Below, in pieces: positions 38,901 to 51,300 of a stretch of 64,000 nt of DNA (position 1 is the first letter of the stretch; the number at the start of each line of letters is the position of its first letter). Position numbers and translations under genes: made by a program. Source of the DNA: Nipponacmea schrenckii (taxonomy: Eukaryota > Mollusca > Gastropoda > Lottiidae). Location: positions 24,596,067 through 24,660,066 of the forward strand of contig CM060201.1 in assembly GCA_030562195.1 (NCBI GenBank), given 5' to 3'. The notes under the pieces were generated by a model. That model saw only the letters and a list, made by a program, of their open reading frames with translations. It made no database searches and was not told the origin of the DNA.

Positions 38901-40564
38901 GAGCAATAAAATAAAAGGAAAACTAAAATGATGTTATGTTAAATCCACGGACTGGGTGAACATCATTATCTCTTGGTTATGGTTATCGCGGATAACATAA
39001 TCAATGTGATCCGCGTATTTCATGTTCTGATGTTCTTGTTAAAAAATAACCCCGTCACAAATAATTATTTCAGTTTTAACCCCAGCAGATGAAGTGAACC
39101 ATATCAACAAGCACCCATTTAAAGTACCGTTTGTTTGTGGTGCTAGAGATTTAGGGGAAGCATTAAGACGTATAGCTGAAGGTGCAGCAATGATAAGAAC
39201 TAAAGGTGAAGCTGGTACAGGTACGTATTATGATTTAGTTACTTTAGGCATTAATTGAAGATCTTGATAATGATCATAATATAATGGACTAAACCTCCAG
39301 TTGCCTTGAAATATTATTTGACAGCTTGACCCTTCATGACAGTACCGTTCTCATAATATAGTTAAAATTTCTAATCGGAGTTAACAGTTAAAGAATTAAC
39401 TCAAAGCCCATCCCTTAGTGAAGAACCTAACAAGCGCCAGTTTGCATATATGGGCAGTAGATGCACGTGAGAGATATGACCATCTGGTCGTTCGATAACA
39501 ACGAAAAGACGATGGCCTGTGTGGTTGGGCTCAATAAAGATCTCGCAAGTAGGCAACTGTCCATCAAAAGTATTTCTCTCTTCGCACCTCAGTTAAATGT
39601 CTAAAGGTGCAAAGATCCTTTTTTAGAACTCAAGTAGCCTTTCGTTTAGTTCATAATGATACTTCTGGAAGAGTTTTAAAATTGAGGTACCTCGTATCTA
39701 AATACCTTAAACCAGTCGCCAATAAAGATATTTGAAGTGTTCCAAATGTATAATGTACCCAAAAATGCCAGTGCGTAATCATCAACTTTAGCTCTTCTTC
39801 ACCTTTCCCAGGAGATGTATCAGAAGCAGTGAAACATGCTAGAACTATCAGTAAGCAGATCCAGATAGCCAAATCCTTGGACGATATAGAGATTTATAAC
39901 TATGCTAAAGAACTTCGCGTACCAGTTGACCTCCTGAAAAAGACAGCTGAACTGGGTAGACTTCCGGTTGTTAATTTCGCTGCTGGTGGAATTGGTAAGT
40001 TGGCAATTTTGTATGACTTAGGCGAAAAGGGTAGCAGAATTTATTTTTGTTACAAAAATATAGAAGCGTGAAGAAGAGTAGGGCGGAAAACTCCATTCAT
40101 TTCATTTTATTTATTTTCATTCAAATGACAGCATGTACTGTGTACTGCATCTTTGGTACTGCAGCCGATAACAGTCAGCATATATATGTGTAATCCAGAT
40201 AAGACTATGCTGTATCAGATATGAAGCTTTTAGTCTGTTTTCCATTTATTTTAGTCTTTTATTTTCAGCAACACCTGCAGACGTATCACTGATGATGCAA
40301 CTTGGTGTTGATGGCGTTTTTGTTGGCTCTGGCATCTTTAAGAGTTCCAATCCTACTAAACGTGCCAAAGCCATGTCACAGGCTGTAACACATTATAAGG
40401 AACCAAAGATCTTAGCAACTCTTAGTGAAGACTTAGGAGAAGCAATGTTTGGAGTGCCACACGATAAACAGAAAAGTGGACCCTTCCAATCCTCTCAGGA
40501 TAAACAGAAAATTTGGGACGCTACGTTAGGGAATCCTAATAAAGCAAAGGTCGCACAGGCTTGA
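35993..40564 (+). CDS. Pyridoxal 5'-phosphate synthase subunit PdxS (PDX1/SNZ)
   Basis: Synthase subunit of DXP-independent vitamin B6 synthesis: makes PLP from ribose 5-phosphate, glyceraldehyde 3-phosphate and PdxT-supplied ammonia, as a dodecameric TIM barrel. Coding exons are 35993-36023, 36417-36467, 37388-37488, 37634-37714, 38179-38299, 39074-39220, 39812-39994 and 40269-40564, giving 336 residues; all junctions are GT-AG and keep frame. Catalytic residues are present: Asp47 (IIMDV), Lys104 ([10 protein letters not shown]) and Lys172 (RTKGEAGTG). The barrel runs from about residue 28 to 300, including [21 protein letters not shown] and [11 protein letters not shown]. The N-terminal 27 residues are variable, as in eukaryotic PDX1. 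The gene diverges from pdxT, has a TATA box and probable 5'UTR intron, and its introns carry a MITE, a minisatellite and SINE pieces. Conservation throughout indicates a functional gene. Confidence 0.97.
36482..36941. mobile_element. MITE with subterminal repeats in pdxS intron 2
   Basis: The ends ATACTGTAAG and CTTACAGTAT are inverted and flanked by TA. Next to them, AAATTAATGCG-type motifs occur several times in alternating orientation at both ends, plus inverted TATCCGCGATCGCATT and CTATCGCGGATCGCATT blocks. The interior has no coding frame. Confidence 0.75.
38345..38868. repeat. Minisatellite, 22-23-bp unit, about 23 copies, in pdxS intron 5
   Basis: The unit is AGATACAATCAAAATTTTAA plus CTA or CCA. 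Copies in the centre are nearly identical; edges are degenerate. The array starts about 45 bases after the exon 5 donor. Confidence 0.95.
39470..39610 (+). mobile_element. Diverged SINE body in pdxS intron 6
   Basis: Order and wording resemble the family (GGTCGTTCGATAACAACGAA, GGCCTGTGTGGTTGGGC, AAAGATCTCGCAAGTAGGCA, CTCTCTTCGCACCTCAG, AGGTGCA), but it is strongly diverged and lacks a tail. Confidence 0.4.
40066..40120 (+). mobile_element. SINE tail fragment in pdxS intron 7
   Basis: GAAGAGTAGGGCGGAAAACTCC followed by ATTCATTTCATTTTATTT is the family's 3' end. It starts 70 bases after the exon 7 donor. Confidence 0.65.
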
Positions 40565-40697
40565 ATATTTGTTTCAATGTTGGCGTTTTTCTGCATGTGT
40601 ATTTTCTAATTATCTCCTTTTTGTAAGGCTAAAACAATTGTTCATATGGAAAAATTAATTGTTTTCTTATTATCAATTTATTATGCCATATTTTACG

Positions 40698-40703
40698 AAT
40701 AAA
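40698..40703 (+). terminator. Poly(A) signal of pdxS
   Basis: AATAAA 134 bases after the TGA stop. Confidence 0.55.
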
Positions 40704-40999
40704 TAATTTCTAGTAAGAATTTTGTCACTTCTAACTTGATAAGATCAATGTTTTGGTCTATGTACTCAGCGTTTTGGACTATGATGTTTCTGCAGAGATG
40801 GACTATATGCAGTTTCCTCTTCTACGCTTCAGCAAAAACCGGATTTGGTCCTCGACGTTTACGACTATATACATGATCGCAATTGTTAGCAATCAGCCAT
40901 GTTGGGGCACCGTAAATGTACGTTTAGTGTCAGAATTGCGATTGGCTGATATACATGTAGAACACAGATAAATATGCACGACCTATCTGTAATTGAATT

Positions 41000-41083
41000 A
41001 TAAACACGAGCAGTCCATTTTATATTAGGTACAATAATTTTATGTTTGATTATCTAAAAATAAAGTGGACTGCTCGTGATTAT
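41000..41083. repeat. Hairpin of two 24-bp arms
   Basis: ATAAACACGAGCAGTCCATT (41000 on) pairs with the reverse complement of GTGGACTGCTCGTGATTAT (to 41083), with about three mismatches and a 36-base AT-rich loop. It lies 300 bases beyond the pdxS poly(A) signal. Confidence 0.8.
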
Positions 41084-43040
41084 GTTTTGAATCCGACTAG
41101 CATATAGCATCCAAGTTCCTCTTTGTCTATGTAAAGCTTTGACATAGGAAATCCTCGTCTTAGTCGGAAAATTCTGGGCTTCAGACAATAGAATCCGACC
41201 GCATGCACAAATATCTATGGTGTAGGTCTATAGATATAAATTAAACATATACATGTCATTATTTGCATTGCGATCAATCGAGGTTGGGGGGGGGGGCAAC
41301 ATTTATAAATACATTATGATTTTGGGAAAAACAATTTTTATAGACGCATTGTGATAATGGTAAAAACAACTTTATAGATGCGTTATGATTTTAATATATA
41401 TATATATATTTACAAACAACAAAAGAATACATAATATACAATAAACATAGGCCTATACCGACTAGACTAAATTATGGTTTCAAATTCATAATCCAGCAAC
41501 TTAACAAAACCCTAAAAGAAAGCATAAATAATGGCTGACGTATAATATAATTATTTTGTCACAACACTTTGAAGTTGACGAAGATTGAGCATAATTTTTT
41601 CAAAACAATAAATTTAAAAAAAACACTTTTTAGATGAATGGTTGCAATGCTATGATAGAGCATAAGTTTTGTAACATTTCAAAATCGTCAAATCAATAAG
41701 CAAAATAAAGGTAACAGTGGTTAATTTACATCAATAATTGAAGCTGATCGACATCAATCAAAATTACCTTCAGAGGAAACTCAATGCATACATACCATTA
41801 AAGGCTGGATGACATAAAGCCATACATCCCAATACGAAATGCCACGATATCATATCAAAACCTTGGCGATAAGCAGCATTCAGTAACATTATTCATTCAA
41901 ATATAAATAGATGTCAACGAATTGTAGAAATCGAATTAAAGTAAAGTTTTATTCAAGCACATAATGGCCGAACAGTAAGCCTATCGACAATAAAGAAATT
42001 TTATTATTTGAAAAAATATAGCATTAAAAATCTGAAGATAAAGTAATTTATAGTAATAGTATTTTGTTATATTAAAGTGATTGTTATCCATAGAAGTTCT
42101 TTAATGATAAAGTAATTTGTTTATCTTTCTATGGCAACAGTCCTCCCCCCCCTCCCCCCATAGCAGTTTGTATCAAAATATTAGTATGGCATGTTACTTT
42201 AAATGTAACCTTTCATGGCAAAACCCAACTTGATCAAGTCTTTTTCTACAGTGAACTACATCAAATGATAAATAACCAAAACAAAACCTCTTACAACAAA
42301 TAGTCTATATTTATACTTGATAAAAACATAAAATAACTAGAAAAAAAAGAAAGAGAAAGAAATATCACAGCTATAAACAATATGAAACAATTATGTTATT
42401 ATCATTATGTTATGTTATTATCATTATGTTATGTTATAATCATTATGTTATTTATTATCATTATGTATTTTATAAATGGCTTTTGACATAAACTACTAAT
42501 ATTAATACTTTTCCACATTTTATAATATTTGCCCTACTAGCTTTATTTTAGCCATCTGAATCACTGTACAGAATTTAGACCTAGCAACTGGTTTGTATGA
42601 GAATAACTAAAATGTACTATCATAAGTGATAGTATAATAACACTAATGTTAAAATATGTAAAATTTATTTAATTGTAGAAGAACTGGACATCAGAAAAGT
42701 GTTATCGATAGATCATAATAAGTTTGTCACTAGGCAAAGCAAATATTTACATAAATATATTTGAATACTTTTCAAAATTACATCTTAATTTATTAAATAC
42801 ATACTAAATAAGCTACATTTGACATAAAAATACTGCTTTGATGTATGTAAGTATAAAACACAGATGATCAGTATTTATCAAACAAGTCTAATAATGTTAT
42901 CAATCAAACCTTTAGGCGATGTTAATAACAATAAAAGGCTAGTATGATATCTACTGATATCCAATAACAACCAATGATGTAAGAGATGGACAAGATATTT
43001 GTGCTCCACATTTCAGTACAACAATCTTATTTTGTCATGT
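41084..43040. other. Gene-free stretch with simple repeats
   Basis: Holds a poly-G run at 41285, a TATATA run near 41400, a C-rich run at 42145 and a short array of ATTATGTTATGTTATTATC units at 42390-42470. No exon was supported. Confidence 0.5.
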
Positions 43041-43044
43041 TTAA

Positions 43045-43379
43045 AGGGACAGTTGCTATTTTCAGGGGTTGCTTTAGGGTTTGATTTTATTTAAATAGTC
43101 TTTAGAAGCACAAAAATTGCTGAACATCTTCAAATGTATCTCTTACGAGAAATTCCATATTTCATTTCTATTTATGTCTTTTTTAATATATCATAAGTCT
43201 CAAAACATGATGAGTCCTCATTTTAACAGTCAAACACCAAGTAATTCTAGACACACATAAATTTAAAGGCTTAAATATTGCTGGTGAACTGTGAACACCA
43301 TTACTGATAAGCTTAGTTAAAAATTTCTTGTTTCTGAGATTAAGGTATGATTGGTCCAAATAATGGTGAACATGTCCCT
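43045..43379. mobile_element. Possible MITE flanked by TTAA
   Basis: AGGGACA at the left and TGTCCCT at the right end are inverted, each flanked by TTAA (43041-43044, 43380-43383). The inverted ends are short, so the call is tentative. Confidence 0.5.
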
Positions 43380-43732
43380 TTAAGATCAACTCTGGATGTG
43401 AACTGATATCTACGCTGCAACTTTAAATAATACATGATAGCAATATGTGTAAGATTATTATAAACATGAGGTCAAAGGTGAATTGATATACATATATTAT
43501 TATTGGTTTATTATAACCATATTTATATAACACAAATACAAGAGTGGCCCTAGAACAAATTAAAAAAGCAAAAATTCTGGTACATACAGGTCAAAATCAA
43601 AAATATCAACAAAATCTGTCCATTTTACTAGCAGGGAAGAATAAATAGTATAAAACAGAAACTGTATAGCTGTACAATTTCTTGATCTTTTACTTATAGA
43701 CCTTATTCATGCCTCGTTTTTGAGACACTGAA

Positions 43733-43937
43733 AGCGAGGTTCATAACGCAATTTACGTCATTCATGTAAAGATGGCGATGACATATGATTGAATGGTAAT
43801 GTCGCTCAACACCCAATCAAAAGTGATTTAAATGACATAAAATTTGGTAAGGTATTTGAGAAGAAGGTGTTCAAAGATGTCAAGGTGGCAATTTTACTAC
43901 AGTGACATAAAGTTACCACGCGTTATGAGCCTCGTTC
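43733..43937. mobile_element. Possible short MITE
   Basis: GCGAGGTTCATAACGC on the left and the reverse complement of GCGTTATGAGCCTCGT on the right form 16-bp ends with two mismatches, about 205 bp apart. Confidence 0.4.
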
Positions 43938-44204
43938 TAGATTCAAAATGGCGGACACATGAGTAAGTTCTATTGTATCCAAATAAAAGAGTATATTTTA
44001 TTTCGAATTGCGACCAGATGCCCACAAATATCTATGCACAACAACATTCTAAGCTAAAGTATAATAATATTGTATGATACGAAAAGAGCACCACAGAAGG
44101 TTTCCACAATATTGTTTTGGGGATATTTGGTAAATTCGGGAAATATTAATTTAAAAATTTCAATATCATCAATGACATTCTTAAAATGTTTGAAAAAAAA
44201 TTTC

Positions 44205-44640
44205 CTTGAAAATTTCAATGAGGATATTTTATTGAAAATTTCAATGAAGAAATATTATTGAAAATTTCAATGAAGAAATATTATTGAAAATTTCAATGAA
44301 GAAATATTATTGAAAATTTCAATGGCAAAATATTGTTGAAAATTTCAATGAATAAATATTATTGAAAATTTCAATTGCAAAATATTGTTGAAAATTTCAA
44401 TGAGGAAATATTATTGAAATAAATTTCAATAGAGAAATATTATTGAAAATTTCAAAAGAGAAATATTATTGAAAATTTCAATGAAGAGATATTATTGAAA
44501 ATTTCAATGAAAAATATAATTGAAAATTTCAATGAAGAAATAATATTAAAAATTTCAATGAAGAAATATCATCAAAATTTTCAATTCAAATTCCATCAAA
44601 TATTTCAAGTCAAATTTCATTAAAAATGTCAATGATGAAT
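44205..44640. repeat. Minisatellite, about 26-bp unit, about 17 copies
   Basis: The unit is AAATTTCAATGAAGAAATAT plus TATTGA. Copies lose the third-position match toward 44640. The repeat is nearly self-complementary at TTGAAAATTTCAA. Confidence 0.93.
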
Positions 44641-45322
44641 TGAAATAAATATAAATTATCACAAATATTTAATTTTCAAGAATCTGACACAGTGTGAAAT
44701 ATTCTTAGATTTAAACTAAATTACAAAAGCTATTATGCCAGAAAATTATCTGACAAAGCAATTTCATGTATCTTAGAAATAATTTTCATAAATTGCTTCT
44801 TAATAAATCTACAAAGCACAATTATGCTACCCAAAAGGGTTTCAGATATAAAACCATCATCAGCATTTTTCTGATATTTATTCTGAAAAGTGACTGTCAC
44901 AGATATTGTTAAGTGAGTTATATTGGCTAGGAAAGTGATTATCAAGAGTATAATTTTATTAGCATAGCTGTTTTCTCCCAACATACAGAACAGAATTGTG
45001 ACCAACAAGTACCCGCAAAATTCATCATTTTAAGCTGTTTATGTAGACCAACCGTCTACGAGGCAAAAGTGCTTATAAGCAAACTTTGAATAGTTTTAAA
45101 GTTATATTTTGGCAAATGAGACAGCTTTCCATATGATATATGCCCACGATTCTGTAAGGATATATATTTCTCAAAAGAGTCAGTGAGTCAGTGTAATGAC
45201 TCCTTAAATTGTAACTCATCTGAAGTCAACAACTGGGACTCACTTACAGAGAGTCAATAATTTGGACTCATTCAAAGAGAATCAATAAAAGTGTGACTCC
45301 CCTGGAGAAATGACTCATGGTT

Positions 45323-45328
45323 TTTATT
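45323..45328 (-). terminator. Poly(A) signal of RIC8
   Basis: AATAAA on the minus strand 16 bases beyond the stop codon. Confidence 0.5.
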
Positions 45329-45343
45329 CAAGAGGTGATGTCA

Positions 45344-48300
45344 TTACTTGGAGTCGCTGTTCTGGGTGTCACTATTACTGGCAGCAGCACCTTGAGATTC
45401 TGTGAGTTCAAGCACATGTGATACTGGTATGGGACGACCATCAGGCCCAATACGACTTGGCTGTATTATCCCTTGCCTGAAAAACCAAAATAAAATGAAA
45501 TGAATTGAGTTTTACATCCTACTTTTCTGCACCTTATGGGCTTATGAAGACGGGCAAATGCCATGCAGTGTGCTATGACAGAAATTTTTTGCCAGGACAG
45601 CGGCATTAGCCTCTTTTTCGATTTCCAACTATCGCAGTATCTTTAATGTGCACAGCCTGTAGCACACGGGGCCTCGGTTTATTGTTCCATTCGCACGACT
45701 ATACGCTTTCTCCATGTCGGACCCTCCTACCTGCTTCACTTGTAGACAAACCAGTTGCTGGAAGTTCAGTGTTTAATGAGCTTCCCTTAGTCTTAAAATC
45801 AATTTTACCTCTGAAGTTTATCCATGGCATCCAGTAGTTTCATTGCTTCATATTCTTTTTGTTCATCAGACATGCCAGCCATTGGGTCTGGTTTACTTTC
45901 TTCATAGCACCCAGTTACAGGATTAACTCTGTAATATCAGGTTACATTACACTTACAACACATTGGCACCGTCGTACAGAGGGTGGGGCACAAACAGAGA
46001 AAGGGACATTTCAAAGATGTTAAAAGATAAGTTCGGTGTGCTGTGAGAGTTGATAAATACAGTAGAAAACGAATCTAATTGGGCTAATGAAGAAGACAAC
46101 AATATGCAGTGTGTAATGAGGGAAATTTTCTAGGGACTGTGTCATTAGCCTACTTTATTTCATAAACCTGAGAATAGATTAGTCTTCATTTAAATGGATA
46201 AAAACAAGTACTAACTTGTCTCGTAGTTCAGAATATTCTTCTGTGTCCGAGTCTTCTGAATCACTAGAGTAGTCTCCCCTGATATTAGCTTGATCAAGTT
46301 TGAGTAGACCAAATTGGGCTAATAATCCAGCACAATTACCATAGCCTGTATACTTCACCATACGAGTAACTGCAAGTATTGTTGATATATTAATTAGTAT
46401 TGTTAACATATCAATTAGTATTGTTAACATATTAATCAATACCTCTTACATAGTACATTAATTATTTTTAATCAGCCTTCTGGAATATGATACCAATTTG
46501 GGGATATACATCTTTAAAAGAATATTCCCTTTTAATATTAAATTCTATGGATGCTAAGATCCTTTCTTTCTTGTCAATGCATGGGATTAAATAAAAATAA
46601 TGAGTAACTATATGGGAAAGATTATTTAAAAAAAGAGAAATATAATTCTTGTGTGTATCATCAAAAATTAAGCATTTACTTGATGCTTAAGTATAATTTT
46701 CACAACAAAACTTTGAAGAAAAAAAAATCTAAAAATATTTTCTTTCATAATGCCTTATGTTTTAATGTGCTAAATAGAGATAAAACTGTTAATATTTTAA
46801 ATATTACTACTTTGTTTTCTCTTTCTTTATCTAGGAAATGAATCGGAATTATTGTGTGATAAATCACATCATTTCATGAATATCTTTAAGTGAATCGACT
46901 CTCAAATTCAAGAATTCTTTTTAAAACAAAAAATTATTGAAAGTAGCTTACCATTCTCCTTACATAATACAAATAGAAAATGGGCTGCTAAATCCTTCAC
47001 TTCTGTAACAGGGGAGGTTAATAATTTACATAATCTGAAATACAATAATTATCTCCCTTGAGTGAATTGACCGAGAACGGCATGGATATGATCCCCCTCC
47101 CTCACACTTATTGTAAAAATTCTGTGGCTTCACCTACACTATATCTACTGCATCAAACAAATGCCACAGCTTCTAGTTGACCCTTCCAAATATTAACAAA
47201 CATGCCCATCATCTAGTACCTAGTCCTACCTGTTTCTTAATGAATTGCCTTCTTCTGGTAATCTCTTAACATCTTCTCGTAAAGGTGGCAACACCTGTAA
47301 CATAAACACGTAAAAATTACCACCTTTGTTAGAAGATAGCTTGCCAGGCAAGGTAATATACGCCCACTGGCAGCATTTATTTCAAATAAAAACTTTTCAG
47401 TAAGGTTACAATAAGTGGAATGAAATATTCAACCTTCCAACCTATTTTTTTCTAGGGTCTCTAGTTTCATTAAAAACTGTCAAGAATTGTACCTAATAAC
47501 AACTCATTAAATATTTTTCGGTATCTTTATGATTTGCAATAGGGTTCACCCTTAATAATATTTTGATATTTTTAATTCTTAATAAGGCTCATTCTTGGTT
47601 GATATTAAACAATTTCAGCGAGTTTTGTCAAAAAGGAATTTTTAGAGTGTTCACAAGCCAAAAGTTGAAAGCGTTTTTGAAAACAGGCGCAATAACTGAC
47701 ACTAAATATTTTTCGATTTATCTGATTTTCAATAGGGTTTATCCTTGTGAGAAAACAAATACTAAAGCCAAGTTTCATCAAAATCCATTCAAAATTGTTC
47801 TTTCTAGAGTGTTTACGAGTTAAAGCATTTTCAAAAACAAGGTCAATCACTTGTACTAAATATTTTTCGATTTTCAATAGGGTTCATCCTTGGGAGACAA
47901 CAAATAACACAGCCAAGTTACATCAAAATCCATTAAAAATTGTTCTTTCTAGAGTGTTTACAAGCTAAAATTGAACGCGTTTTCAAGAACAAGGGCTATA
48001 ACTGACACTAAATATTTCTATTTATTTGATTTATAATAGGGTTCATCCTTGGGTAAAAACAAATACTCAAGCCAAAGTTCATCAAAATCCATTAAGAATA
48101 GTTCTTTCTAGAATGTTTACAAGCTAAAATTGAATGCGTTTTCAAGAACAAGGGCAGTAACTTACTAAATTTTTTTTCGATTTCGCTGATTTCAATAGGG
48201 TTCACCCTTTGGGGAGTATAACACACTCACACCAAGTTTCATCGAAATCCATTAAGAATTGTTTCATGTAGAGTGTTTACGAGACAAAAATCGAACGCTT

Positions 48301-51300
48301 TTTAAAAGAACAAGGGCAATAATTGCATAAGATGTATTTTGATATTTTTAATTTTAAATTTAGGCTCATCCTTGCGTATCCAACAATTTCAGTGAGTTTT
48401 TAAAACATTGGCATGAATTGTACCTTCTAGAGTGTTTATTAGCCAAAAAGTTAACCCCGTTTTCAAACACAAGGGAAAGTAACTGACACTAAATATATTT
48501 CGATTTATTTGATTTTCAAAAAGGTTCATCCTTGGGTAATAACAAACTCTAGCCAAGTTTTATCAAAATCCATTAAGAATTGTTCTTATCTAGAGTGTTT
48601 ACAAGCTAAAATTGAACGCTTCAAAAACAAGGGCAATAACTGATATTAAATATTTTTCGTTTATTTAATTTAAATTTAGGGTTCACCCCTTAGGGATTAA
48701 CAATTATCATGCAAGTTATGTCAAAATCGCTCAAGAATTGTCCCTTGTAGAGTGTTTACTAGGCAAAAATCCAACACTTTTATAGAACAAGGGCAATAAT
48801 TACTATTAAATATATTTCGATATGTGTATTTTAAAAAAGGGTTCATTCTTGGGTATACTAAACAATTATCAGCAAGTTTTTCAAAATCGGTCAATAACTG
48901 TGCTTTGTAGAGTGTTTAAAAGCTAAAAATTGAACGCGTTTTCAAAAACAAGGGCAATAACTGATATTAATTTTTTTTCGATTTGACTGGTTTCCAATAG
49001 GCTTCATCCTTGGGTGATAACAAATACTCAGGCCAAGTTTCATTAAAATCCATTAAAAATTGTTCTCTCAAGAGTGTTTACAAGCTAAAATTGAACGCGT
49101 TTTCAAGAACACGGGCAATAACTCATACTAAATGTTTTTCGATTTCGCTGATTTTCGATAGGGTTTATCCTTGAGTTATAACATACTCTCACACCAAGTT
49201 TCATCAAAATCGGTCAAGAATTGCAGGTTGTAGAGTGTTTACGAGCCATTCAAGAACAAGGGCACAAACTCATACTAATTTTTTTCCGATTTCGCTGATT
49301 TTCAATAGGGTTCATCCTTGCGTGATCATAAACACTCATATTAAGTTTCATCTAAATCCGTCAAGAATTACACCGTGTAGAGTGTTTACGAGCAATTGTG
49401 GACGGACGGACGGACGGACGGACGGACGGATGTGGGTGACGACAATATACGCCCCCCATTTCATGTGGGCGTATAAAAATTACTGTATGCACATCTGACA
49501 GTTGGCATACATAATATTTCAATTTAAATAGAAAATAGACATTACACACAAAAAAACAGACAGCTTGCCAGGCAAGGAAAAATATGCCCACTGACAGCTT
49601 TGATGGGTGATGCAAATATATGCTTTACATTTCATGTTGGTGTATAAAGAGGGTTTCAGAAATATGCTAGAGCTTATGCTTATTGTATCCCTCAGCTAAA
49701 GATCCTCTTTTGGGGTCCATAAGATGACTTCTGGAGTTTGAGCAAGTCTTTAGAATATACTTTGCAAAAGGTTTTTACGAAAATATGTTACTCTTGTGGA
49801 ATGTAATCAACAATAAGCACATCTGGGTTTAATGGAAAAAGTGTTATCAAAGAAGTAGGTTTGATAATTAATATTAAGATGTCATACCTTGGCGCGACAG
49901 AATTTACGGATTGGTCGGATATTACGGCAAGCCTCACATAAACAATGTAAAATAGGTGTTAAACTTTCCTTCAAACTTTTGGCAGGCTGAAAAAATAATA
50001 TATGATGATCAAAATATTACTAAGTTATTTTTATATTTTATTAAAAGATTACATTAGATATCTAAACTGTTATCAAGAACAGCTACCTGGTCTAAACTGT
50101 TATCAAGAACAGATACCTGGTCTAAACTGTTATCAAGAACAGCTACCTGGTCTAAACTGTTATCAAGAACAGATACCTGGTCTAAACTGTTATCAAGAAC
50201 AGCTACCTGGTCTAAACTGTTATCAAGAACAGATACCTGGTCAAAACTGTTATCAAGAACAGCTACCTGGTCTAAACTGTTATCAAGAACAGCTACCTGG
50301 TCTAAACTGTTATCAAGAACAAATACCTGGTCTAAACTGTTATCAAGAACAGATACCTGGTCTAAACTGTTATCAAGAACAGCTACCTGGTCTAAACTGT
50401 TATCAAGAACAGCTACCTGGTCAAAACTCTTATCAAGAACAGCTACCTGGTTTAAACTGTTATCAAGAACAGCTACCTGATCTAAACTGTTATCAAGAAC
50501 AGCTACCTGGTCTAAACTGTTATCAAGAACAGCTACCTGGTCTAAACTGTTATTAAGAACAGTTACCTGGTCTTAACTGTTATCAGGAACAGCTACCTGG
50601 TCTAAACTGTTATCAAGAACAGCTACCTAGTCTAACCTGTTATCAAACAATACCTATCCAGTTTAATCAGTTATGAAGAATATCTGTTAATCAAGTACTT
50701 ACCCACTAATCTGTTTCCCTTAACTGGTCTAATTCTAATCAAGAACACCTACCCAGTCTAATCTATTATCAAAGAACACCTACCCGGTCTAATCTGTTAT
50801 CAAAAAATGCCTATCCAGTCTAATCTGTTATCAAGAACAATTACTCAGTTTCTACTGTTATCAAAGAATGCTTACCCGGTCTAATCTGTTGTCAAGAAAG
50901 TTGAGTAAGACTATGATGGCCTCCATATTTTTTCCATCATATTCCACCTCTTTATTCTCCATACCCCTGACTTCTATTTCATTCAAGGGAGTTAATAATT
51001 CTTCATAGAAATCCACTGGTATATTGATCAATAGATTTATTGTATGACTGAAATGAAATGAATGAAATGAATGAAGTTTTGCATCCTACTCTTCTGCACC
51101 TCATGGATTAATAAAGACTGGCCACGCCATGCAGTTTGCAATGAGGGAAATTTTGCCAGGACAATCCTCTAAATGTCAGAGTTTCAAAGTATTTCTATGC
51201 CTTTTTCTCCCTTATTTTGATTGAAGAACTGACACATTACTTCAACTTGTGTGCTAGGTAAGGTTCCTAAAGTCAAAAATGAAATGTGGTATATATTCTT

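Noticed and set aside
35993..40564. Bacterial contamination as the source of pdxS/pdxT
   Set aside because: Both genes contain GT-AG introns carrying the same SINE and minisatellite types as the rest of the window and are flanked by ordinary animal genes.
50002..50556. 184-residue plus-strand frame of repeated [10 protein letters not shown]
   Set aside because: It is produced by the 30-bp minisatellite, lies antisense in a RIC8 intron, and has no promoter, splice or signal features.
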